The notes under the pieces were generated by a model. The model was not told the DNA's origin. It was given only the letters and a program-made list of their open reading frames with translations, and ran no database searches. Positions 10,757 through 19,476 of a stretch of 64,000 nt of DNA are shown one piece after another (positions within the stretch are counted from its first letter, which is position 1; the number at the start of each line of letters is the position of its first letter). The position numbers and the translations under genes are program-made. The DNA comes from Clytia hemisphaerica (Eukaryota > Cnidaria > Hydrozoa > Leptothecata > Clytiidae), in the NCBI GenBank assembly GCA_902728285.1, contig CACVBU010000702.1, forward strand, positions 270,394-334,393, written 5' to 3'.

Positions 10757-12070
10757 GCTTATGGCAAGATATTGTAAAAACCAAAATTAAAGTAAGAAAG
10801 CAAGTACTGTTCACTTTGGCAGCGTGAGAGAAAAGAATGTTTTTATGAGAGACATCATAATTTTCTGCAGAATTTTACCGATGTTCTGACCAATCAGGAC
10901 GCTCAAAATATCGTGTTCCATCGGGCGGTGGGCGTTAGGCAACGGGCGCTCTCTAGTTCTCAATCGGTGTCGGAATAAAAATAAAATAAAAATAAAAAGG
11001 GCGCGCTAACAGTGAAAGTCCATAAGTCAATGTTTGGCTTTTTATTCTCCTCATTGATTGTCTGTTTGCTCTATTATTTATTACAACACCTATCTATTTA
11101 ATCAACCAGTATTTATTATTTCTGAATTGTATTTTTACATTAATCTGTTAACTAAAAGTAGCTATTTAAGTTAGTGGAAGTACCTCGATTTTAAGCATGT
11201 TCAAAGTTCACAATGGCAATGGGCTCTTCCAGCAGTACCAGTTAAAGTCCATTATATATTAGGGACCACGTACGAAAGCGTACGAGGGGGAGGGGGCCGG
11301 GGTCCTTGAGGAGAAGTACGTACTATGCTCGTAATTTTCCTGGGTAATTTTTCCTAAACTGTCTTTTTTGAGAGAAGCAAAATATTTTCACATCAAAAAA
11401 TTGTTTTTGCGATTGTTATTTTCATTTATTTCTCCTTCGGCTGGTATTTTTGTTCATCTTATAGAAGGACCCTGCCGACGCACCGGACTTAACGAACACC
11501 GGACATGCGAAAGTCTGGTGTAAAATTAGAATTTCTTTTACCACCTGACAATCTCTACACCGCACGCACCGGACTTAAGGAATTCGGATGTCCGGTTAGC
11601 CATTCCAGGGTCAAATTGAAACTATTCTGGTGGCAATCAAACCTAGTTCATCTTGTAGAGCTTCAAAAAAGAAAAAAAATGAGGGGTCATACACCTCCTA
11701 ATGATGTAAGCCGTTCTGGAGATATTGAGATCTTGTTTCTGCTAAAATAGCACCTTTTTAGACATTTGAGGTTGAAAATTTAGCCCACAAATGGCATATA
11801 AAATGGCACCGAAATATTCACTTTTTGATGGTTTTCCGATTTCAAAATCCAATAAAAAAAATACAGATATATATCTTAATTTTGCCTGCAGACTTTTATC
11901 AAATTCTTTTTGTAATGACTTGTGTAGAAAGGTGATTGAAGGAAACGAATTAGTTAATAATAATAATAATAATAATGATATATTTCTGGCATTTCCAAAA
12001 TTTACATTTGGCTCTTCACCTGAAAATTCTGTATATAATATATGTGCAATGTCTAGAAAAAAAATTGAAA
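10757..12070. other. Upstream flank of the large gene, repeat-like, no gene seen
   Basis: It contains CG-richer patches (11263-11320; 11470-11600 with GCACCGGACTTAA twice) and a TAA/TAATAA microsatellite at 11955-11975. The 94-codon plus-strand frame at 11791-12075 runs through the microsatellite and is not convincing. Confidence 0.35.
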
Positions 12071-13592
12071 AATAACCTGGTAGTATACTGAAGAAAAATT
12101 GGGGCCGTATGCGGACAAGCAGATAGTGACGAAGCGGTGGGCTAGTATGATGAATAAAATGATTAGGATTAAGAAGTATTAGGGGTAAAATGTGAATAGT
12201 GATAGAGCTAGACTAAAACCTAAACAAATCCGAGTATCTGAGTATGCTAGCTGAGGCCATCGCAATGTGTGCTATTATAAAAAATTAACGAATATATAAA
12301 AAAAAAAATACTAACATAATGTTAAGCTAGACTAGGCTAAGGTTCAAGTACTATTGGTGGCTAGAGGTAAACTAAGCGACAAAATAGAATTAAGAACTCA
12401 GTGAGATAGAATCACGACAGAACGTAAGATAGAATGAGCAAAACTTGCATAGATTGCAACTTCGAAGGCTGTGTAAAAGTGTACTGGACCTTGCAAAACA
12501 CGACCAGTATTTTGACATAAACAAGTGAGCTATCAACTATCTAAATTAAATTAATTGAAAATAATTAAACACCAAAAAAAAAAAAAAAACTTCATAGAAC
12601 TAGAAATATAATAAAGTCATATGCACTGAAGAAAATACAAACTAAGTAAACCTAAGAACAGATGGGCTAAATCTAAAGATCAGAATGGAGACTAGGGAAC
12701 CAAGGCTACGAGTAGCGATATTGGAACAGGGCTCGAAATAACGATATTTAGGTGGTCGGACACATTGTCCGATCAAAAATTGATTTGGGTCGGACATGTC
12801 CTAAGGCTTTTAAAGTAAAATGGGTCGGACATGTCCGATTGATTTTTATGTATGGTTGGACATTCGTCTTTCAATTTTCTTTCTAAACAATTTTCTTTCT
12901 AAACAATTTTCTTTTACAAGGTGTTATCCTATTAAATGGTAATTCAGTTTTGAGTTTACCGACTTTTTTCATCTTACTGCATTTTTCTATTAACAATTAT
13001 GAGTAATCTTTACTTGAATGAAAATACACCTGACAGACTGCACTTACTTCCAAATCTATATACTTCAAGTCTAATACAAGCTTCTGATAGAATTTCACAT
13101 TGATCACGAAGAAGCTAAACAAATGGCAATTAATGGTCAGAAGCCTTTGATTTTTACTTGAAGCTTGATTTCATTTGTTGAGAAAGAGCATCACACAAAA
13201 TGAATATCTAACACTGATCGCAACTTTGAGAGTTTTTGTGTGTAAATAAAGAAGTTACTAATTTTTTGTAAATTATAATTTCTTTTGGAAATTTCACAAC
13301 GCATCTGACAAATTTTCGAAGGCACCGAAAGTAAATGGGTCGGACATGATGTCCGACTAGAATCGATTTGGGTCGGACATTTAAGCAATTGGGTCGGACA
13401 ATGTCCGATGTCCGACCGTTATTTCGAGCCCTGTTGGAAGAATTAAAGTCAAAATTAAATTAAAACTAAAATGGCGCGTGAATCAAATCGAGAAATAGAC
13501 TAAAACTAGGTCTAAGAAATAATATAACATAGAAAGCACCAGCTAGGAAATAGCGAGTAGCGATGTAGGGACTACAGTTGGTAGAAGAGGTA
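12071..13592 (-). repeat. Probable 3' untranslated region of the LINE, interrupted by a hAT-type MITE
   Basis: This stretch directly follows the LINE stop codon on the minus strand and has similar composition on both sides of the inserted element at 12727-13433 (repeated CTAG/ACTAAAAC words). The 3' end of the LINE is not clear by eye and the left boundary is approximate. Confidence 0.35.
12727..13433. mobile_element. hAT-type MITE with subterminal TCGGACATGTCCGA palindromes
   Basis: The left end CAGGGCTCGAAATAACG is exactly mirrored at the right end (CGTTATTTCGAGCCCTG). Ends starting CAGGG are typical of hAT elements. TTGGAA flanks both sides (12721-12726, 13434-13439), which is 6 identical bases of an expected 8. 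Near both ends the word GGTCGGACA and its complement recur several times, as expected for subterminal transposase-binding repeats. The interior is AT-rich and noncoding. Confidence 0.8.
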
Positions 13593-15188
13593 CTACTGCA
13601 AGCTCCTAGCTAGGGCTTTGTCGAAAAAATATTTTTTTGTTTCTTGACAAAAGGCTTTGTAAGTTTCTGAGTCACGACAGTTAACAGGTAGTTCATTAAA
13701 AATTGTAGAAGCTTCAGATTCAAAGGAACCACTAACATTACAGGTTTCACGCAATTTAGTTCCACCAATTACATCCGTTCGAGTCTTGGCTTGCACATAT
13801 TTCTCCATAGGGAGGAATTTAGGCCAGTCATTCATATTCACTGATTTCCACGCAAGTTTAGCCAAACTGTATTCGGTCCGTTCTTTGACAGGTAGCCATT
13901 TCATATCTATTACGTCAGACTTGCGTGAGTAGCTCTTCCGGACGAAGCTAGCTGTGGCATTTTGGACTCGTTGTAATTGGTTGAATAGATATTGCGGTGC
14001 GTTGTGAATTACGGTATTACCATAGTCTATTTTACTCAATACAAGAGATTCTGCCAGTTGGCGTCGTACACGGTATGGTAAATATCGTTTGATGAGGGAT
14101 AGACTCTTCAGCGTGCCATATGCTTTAGTGACGATTTTTTTGACATGTTCATTCCATGTTAGGTTTTTGGTGAAGATGATTCCTAACAGCTTGAATAAGG
14201 GAACACGCTCAATCACATTTTCGTTATTTGACTTGATTTCGAATGCAAAATTATGCCTCCTTGCCATTTGAGATGTGGCAAAGAGCATCGATTTAGTTTT
14301 TCTGGCGTTAAATATCAAGTTCGAATCAAGTGACCATTTCTCAATTACGCTAATATCAGAGTTCATTTCAGTGAAACAATTTTCAAGCTCCTTTGGCTTG
14401 GTGTGGCGATATATAGTCGTGTCATCAGCGTATTGAACACATTTTGCGGTGGTTTTGGTTGCCATGTCGTACACGTAAATGTTGAAGAGAATGGGTCCAA
14501 GTATGCTTCCTTGGGGGACGCCATTAGTAACTGTGAGAATGGATGACTTCTTGTCGTTGATCTGTACGTACTGAAGTCGATTGCTCAGATAGTTGGAGAT
14601 AACATAGAGTGACTTTTTTGAGAATCGTAGTGTGTGAAGTTTTTTGATAAGAGTTTCAAAATCAACTGTATCAAATGCTTTTGAAAAGTCAGCGAGAACT
14701 GCAAGAGTGATTTCGCCTCGATTCATCGCTTTCAGGATGTCGTTTTTGATTTTGATGCAGGTTGTTATTGTGCAGTGACCCTTTCGAAAACCAGATTGAT
14801 GTTTTGATAGTAGTTCTTCACTTTCTAGATAGTTTGTCATTTGTGTCATAATCAGTCTCTCGTATACTTTTGAAAGGATCGGTAATATGGAGATTGGACG
14901 GTAGTCACTCGGATCAGCGGGTGACTCAATTTTAGGAATAGGGCTGATTTTCGAGATCTTCCACTGGCTAGGAAAGACGGATTGTCGAATGGAAGAGTTG
15001 ATAATATGGCAAATGGGACAGATTTCATCGATGGCGAGTTTAATATATTTCGACGGTATCTGGTCATGGCCGGTTGAGCAGTCGTTTCGTAGATTACATA
15101 AGGCTTTACGAACGTCAGCGTAGGAAACTTCGTTTATGTCGAATGGATTGTCTTGTTCAGGTAATTCGTTGATGAGTTGATGTAGCAT
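13593..15188 (-). CDS. Non-LTR retrotransposon reverse transcriptase (CR1/Jockey-like group)
   Basis: About 531 codons covering a complete reverse transcriptase and the C-terminal tail of a LINE ORF2. Visible motifs: DQIPSKYIK (finger region), YRPISILPILSKVYERL, HQSGFRKGHCT, LADFSKAFDTVD (first catalytic Asp), NGVPQGSILGPILFNIYVYD, the YADD active site in VQYADDTTIY, then a KTKSMLF segment, LFKLLGI and the tail repeats around LVLSKIDYGN. The frame is open upstream of the first Met with sense such as ISADPDTLNVHF, so translation belongs to a longer ORF2 that starts with the endonuclease at 15262-16070. A one-base frame change near 15351-15355 separates the two parts. The RT half itself has no stop. 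The copy is 5'-truncated and thus probably immobile. Confidence 0.9.
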   Translation of the reverse strand: MLHQLINELPEQDNPFDINEVSYADVRKALCNLRNDCSTGHDQIPSKYIKLAIDEICPICHIINSSIRQSVFPSQWKISKISPIPKIESPADPSDYRPISILPILSKVYERLIMTQMTNYLESEELLSKHQSGFRKGHCTITTCIKIKNDILKAMNRGEITLAVLADFSKAFDTVDFETLIKKLHTLRFSKKSLYVISNYLSNRLQYVQINDKKSSILTVTNGVPQGSILGPILFNIYVYDMATKTTAKCVQYADDTTIYRHTKPKELENCFTEMNSDISVIEKWSLDSNLIFNARKTKSMLFATSQMARRHNFAFEIKSNNENVIERVPLFKLLGIIFTKNLTWNEHVKKIVTKAYGTLKSLSLIKRYLPYRVRRQLAESLVLSKIDYGNTVIHNAPQYLFNQLQRVQNATASFVRKSYSRKSDVIDMKWLPVKERTEYSLAKLAWKSVNMNDWPKFLPMEKYVQAKTRTDVIGGTKLRETCNVSGSFESEASTIFNELPVNCRDSETYKAFCQETKKYFFDKALARSLQ

Positions 15189-15261
15189 TTGCTCTGATTT
15201 AGGTTTTGAGTTAAGAAGTCTCTCGGCTGTTGTGTTGAAGTGGACATTGAGTGTGTCGGGG

Positions 15262-16070
15262 TCAGCGGATATCTTTTGTGGTGATGGTTTCAGGATGCGA
15301 TAGATGGTTGACCATACTTCTTTCGGTCTTTTGGAGGATAGTGCGCGTCGGTAAAAACTGGATTTTTGTTACTCGAATAAGAGTTTTTAATTCGTTTCGG
15401 ATTTTACGAAACAGATCCCAATCTTTTTGCTCGGACTGCGGGGAATGACATTTGGTTCGTAAATAGTCTCTTTCCTTTTGCTTCTCGCTGATGTTGAGAT
15501 CTTTTAACCACGGAGCTGGTGGGCACGTTAATTTCTGCCTGATGAGGGGTGCCTGTCGGTCTAGACAATCGGTAAAAAGTTTGTTAAATATGTCTAGTTT
15601 TTCTTCAGCGGTATCAAAAGCGTAGACAAGATTGAACGGTATTTGTCTGATATCTGTTTTAAATGCTGCTAAATCAAAGTTTTTCTCATTTCGAATAAAT
15701 TTATATCTGGGTTCAAACCGTGGTTTGCGTAGATTACATATGACGAAGGCAGCATCATGATCGCTCATTTCGTCGCATGGGATAACATCATCGTGGATGA
15801 CTTTTGAGAATGAGGTAATGATATGGTCAATGCAGGTTTTTCCCTTCCGGGTTGGCTTCTTCACTTGTTGACGTAAACCGAGACGATCGAGGGTATCTTT
15901 ATATTCGTCAGCAACGTTGTAGTTCCCTTTCAAGAGATCGATATTTGTATTACCTGTAATCACGATTGGATCAGACCAGATGGTGTGAACGTACGATATT
16001 AATGTTTCGAATTTTTGAAGCCAAGCACGTTTGTCAACGTCAACTAAGTCAACTAAGGCCACATCTAAAT
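15262..16070 (-). pseudogene. LINE apurinic-type endonuclease, 5'-truncated and frameshifted from its RT
   Basis: It encodes the C-terminal half of an APE-type endonuclease: ITGNTNIDLL, TRKGKTCIDHIITSF and the diagnostic SDHD, then the linker PRFEPRYKFIRNEKNFDL. Intact relatives have GD(T/F)N where this copy has GNTN, so one metal-binding Asp is replaced by Asn. The N-terminal half of the domain is missing; sequence upstream of about 16070 no longer fits. Near 15351-15355 a run of five T (minus strand) shifts the reading frame; with four T the frame would continue into the RT. The frame here instead runs to a stop at 15262. It is a degraded LINE 5' part. Confidence 0.85.
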
Positions 16071-16866
16071 ATATTGTTTGTAATACATTAGATCTAAATG
16101 AAAAGAAAGAAGAATATAAACTAATCTCCCCTTCCTGGAGAGGTCATGGTCACTGTAGATAGTGTTCGGTTTCTTTTTATATATACAGTTCAACGTTTCT
16201 TTATATACAGTTCAATGGCTCTTTCCCCTATCTGCGGGGAGCAAGTGGTTGTTGTTCCAAGAGGCCAGGCACGTTATGAGATGCTAATTGAGGATATTTG
16301 ATCTGGTAACTAATGATCTTTTAACCTAAAATGATAGAACTAACCAGAACTAACTATATAAAATTACAAATACTCCTAAAAATTGTAAATATTAGGTATA
16401 GAATAAGCGTAACGGAAGGGACAAATTTTCTGATTGAAAATAGCTCTGTTTTGGGCCATCCAAGCCTCATCCCAAGTTTTAGATGATCCCTAAAATTTAG
16501 GTGACCCACTGTAGGTGACCCCTGAAACCGAAAATGTGACTTGCATTTCAGTTTTTCTTTAAAATTTTATATTGAGGCAATTACTTTTTTATTTTCTGGT
16601 TTACGGAAGCGCCGACGTTTTTTTTGCAAAAATAAAATAAAAATAAAATTGGATTTTACAAATATTTTATTTATTTATGCTCTTCCGACCTTGTACTGAA
16701 CAGCCATGAAAATGAAACTTTATAGAAAATTACATTTTATAAAAGCAAGAAGGGCAAGTAAAAGGGTCAGTGTCCAGGTCTTTAATAACTTAGACACAAT
16801 TTCCCTACTAAAAAAGTTCTTTAATGTATGTAAGTTTTCTCAAAACATATTTTTTAATTTTCTCCA
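16071..16866. other. Intergenic, no gene seen; contains one GCGTAACGGAAGGGACA motif
   Basis: The motif sits at 16407-16423 and recurs four more times between 19.6 and 21.2 kb (see the separate entry). Otherwise AT-rich sequence without a recognised exon. Confidence 0.4.
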
Positions 16867-17264
16867 ACATTCATTTCATTTGGCGAGTTCCTGTACGCGA
16901 CCGCGATCTAAAAATTCATAACAACAGTCATTAAAAAATGACGTTCGTGTCTTTTTGCACTTTTTTAGCCTAGACGATGTAGCAAACATAGTAAATATAA
17001 GCTTTTAATTTTAATTGGCTGAAATTTTTTTTTGCGTCGGAAAAACCTTTTCAAACTTTCAGCAATGATTGACCAAACCGTTACAATGAAAATTATCCAG
17101 CGCATTTTTTATTTTCTTATCTTCTTAATCTTCAATGAAGCACTCAAAGTTTACTGAATTTAAGCACATAAGATATTCTTATAATTATTGATATTCACTG
17201 AAACACCGTTCGTTGTGCACTGCGGTGGAGTGTATGACGTAACTCGCGCGGTAACTAACTCGCC

Positions 17265-17501
17265 AAACAGGCCCCGCCAAGGTTGGGGCCGACTAGAAAA
17301 TTTTGAAAATCGACTGCAAAGATACCATAAATTACAAAATAAAAATAGACAAATTTGACACTTGCTAGAATGAAAAGAAACTTAAAGAAACCATGTGTTA
17401 TGCGAGCGAAAAAATTTATGCTTTATGATTTCAATGTTGTTGTCAGCAAATTGGTCTTGGGGCGGAGTTAGATTTTCATTTAATAATGCTCTATTGGAAC
17501 T
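17265..17501. mobile_element. 237-bp insertion with 15-bp target duplication, retroposon-like
   Basis: GGTAACTAACTCGCC occurs directly before (17250-17264) and after (17502-17516) the insert, while copy 1 of the host transposon carries the site once (about 1178-1192, minus strand). A 15-bp duplication fits target-primed retroposition such as SINEs. One end folds into a hairpin, GGCCCC-GCCAAGGTT-GGGGCC, followed by an AAAATTTTGAAAA stretch. A nearly identical copy lies at 17721-17952. No RNA polymerase III boxes are obvious, so the source RNA is unknown. Confidence 0.65.
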
Positions 17502-17556
17502 GGTAACTAACTCGCCTTTTGTTGGAAGATCATATTGGGCGTTTTGGCGTTACCAC

Positions 17557-18219
17557 CAGTGACGTTGTGGGAAAATTTTTCTGGAGGGGCCAAGGTCAAT
17601 TTTTTTAAATGGCGCCCCTCCCCAATTTCCCAAAGTGGTGCCCCCACCCACCAGTTCCTAAACTTTTACTAGTATTTAGTGGAGAAGAGTACATATATCT
17701 TTGATGAATGGAAAAGGGAAAAACAGGCCCCGCCAAGGTTGGGGCCGACTAGAAAATTTTGAAAATCGACTGCAAAGATACCATAAATTACAAAATAAAA
17801 ATAGACAAATTTGACACTTGCTAGAATGAAAAGAAACTTAAAGAAACCATGTGTTATGCGAGCGAAAAAATTTATGCTTTATGATTTCAATGTTGTTGTC
17901 AGCAAATTGGTCTTGGGGTGGAGTTAGATTTTCATTTAATAATGCTCTATTGTACACAAAAAAACTTGTAAATTTTAGCTAGATTGCAAAGAAGTTCCCA
18001 ATTAAGTTAACTGCGAGCGAAGCGAGCAAAAAAAATTACAAGTAAAACTATCTCAGTAACATTGGTCCTGGGGGGCAATACAAGGCGCATAAAGTATGAT
18101 TTTTAAGATTGGGGCGTTTAAAAAAATCTCTTTGGCGCCCCTTGCTCTTCTGAGCCCCTTCAAAAAAGCTCCGCTGGGGGGCCATGGCCCCCCAGGGCCC
18201 CCCTGCCACAACGCCACTG
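17557..18219. mobile_element. hAT-type non-autonomous transposon, 8-bp target duplication
   Basis: Ends are CAGTGACGTTGTGG at the left and CCACAACGCCACTG at the right, a 14-bp terminal inverted repeat with one mismatch. The 8-bp duplication GTTACCAC flanks it (17549-17556 and 18220-18227). The paralogous site in copy 1 of the host transposon lacks the insert. The interior contains a copy of the 237-bp repeat (17721-17952), the word GCGAGCGAAGCGAGC, and a GC-rich right end. No transposase frame. Confidence 0.9.
17721..17952. repeat. Second copy of the 237-bp GGCCCC-hairpin repeat, inside the hAT element
   Basis: Nearly identical over about 230 bp to 17265-17497, in the same orientation. No target duplication is recognisable around this copy. 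Its carriage within a mobile hAT element could explain how it spread. Confidence 0.85.
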
Positions 18220-18599
18220 GTTACCACCCTCGAAGCTAGCGGGTGCCCCCATCTTTCCGCAACTCTTTTCACCATTTTAGAAGGCCATAACAATAGATCC
18301 AAAAGGGCGCCATAATCTTGGAAGATAATTTGTTTTGGTCTCCAGCTTTGGGAAGTAGCAATGTTTTTGGTTGTTTTTGATGGAAAATAGTAAGAAACTT
18401 AAGTTTACAAGTGTCATTTAGTTTTTGCTGGCTCATAGAATGGCAGGATCCTGGATGGTTTCCCTAACTGACATTAAAGTTTGAAAAGAGGAATTTTATT
18501 TCTATTTTTTCCATCCTCCGGTCCAAAAGATCATCTTTGAATTGAATGTCTGTAAACCAGAAAATAAAAAAGTAATTGCCTGAGCATTCAAAAAAGAAG

Positions 18600-19476
18600 A
18601 CGCGAAAATGCGTCCTGTGGAGCCTAAGGGTTAATGAGACCCCTGGTAAAATTTGTTATGGTCAAAACAACTTCGAATAACTCCTAATTGTCATTTTCAA
18701 GCATTTTGAGCAGTTTGGAGTCTTCAAAAAAAATCAAAAATTTTTGGTTAAACCCTTTGAGCGCGCAGTAGTTTTGAAAATGTTGAAAAAATTTCAATGA
18801 TTTTTTTTGAATTTGAAACTTCAAAATGGCGTAAAAGCTTGTAGCTTTTGATTCAGACACTCGTTTTGGTACCAACCATTGGAAAGGTAGTTCTATACTC
18901 TTTCAAAAAGCATTGGGTTTATTCCCCTTTAAATCAAGTCCTAGGACTCAGAGACCCAAGCTTTGGGACTTGGTATTTTGGCTGTTTCAGGACGCGAAAA
19001 CACGTCCTATGGCCCTAAGGGTTAATGAGACCCCTGGTAAAGATTTTTATGTTCAAACAACTTCGAATAACTCCTAATTGTCATTTTCAGGTATTTTGAG
19101 CAGTTTGGAGTCTTCAAAAAAAATCAAAAATCTTTGGTTAACCCTTTGAGCGCGCAGTAGTTTTGAAAATGTTGAAAAATTTCAATGATTTTTTTTTGAA
19201 ATTTGAAACTTCAAAATGGCGTAAAAGCTTGTAGCTTTTGATTCAGACACTCGTTTTGGTACCAACCATTGGAAAGGTAATTCTATACTCTTTCAAAAAG
19301 CATTGGGTTTAATCCCCTTTAAATCAAATCCTAGGGAGCTGAGACCCAAGCTTAGGGACTTGGTATTTTGGCTAAGGGTTAATGAGACCCCTGGTAAAGA
19401 TTTTTTATGGTCAAAACAACTTCGAAGAACTCCTAATTGTCAACGCGAAAACGCTTCCTATAGAGCCTAAGGGTTA
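18600..19476. repeat. Tandem repeat, about 385-bp unit, 2.3 copies
   Basis: Each unit starts with a GACGCGAAAA-x-CGTCCT word and continues CCTAAGGGTTAATGAGACCC. Units run about 18600-18990, 18991-19370 and 19371-19476 (partial). The body contains a TTTTCAAGCATTTTGAGCAG-type region and a TTGATTCAGACACTCGTTTT segment in each copy. The ACGCGAAAACGC words are near-palindromic. Confidence 0.8.

Larger units (their letters stand above)
16872..18470 (-). mobile_element. Non-autonomous DNA transposon, TIR CAGTTAGG, copy 2, with two nested insertions
   Basis: This is the reverse-oriented relative of the 894-1565 element. Shared words include AACTCGCC, GCGTTTTGGCG and GGATCCTG...CCATTCTAT. The right end reads CCCTAACTG followed by ACATT (18471-18475), and ACATT also precedes the decayed left end (16867-16871), again a 5-bp duplication. 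Two later insertions interrupt it: a 237-bp sequence at 17265-17501 and a hAT-type element at 17557-18219. Removing both, with one copy of each duplication, leaves about 676 bp. Confidence 0.8.

Noticed and set aside
894-18470. One giant transposon (Polinton type) bounded by the inverted CAGTTAGG repeats
   Set aside because: Each copy has both of its own ends and its own 5-bp duplication, so they are two separate small elements. No Polinton genes lie between them.
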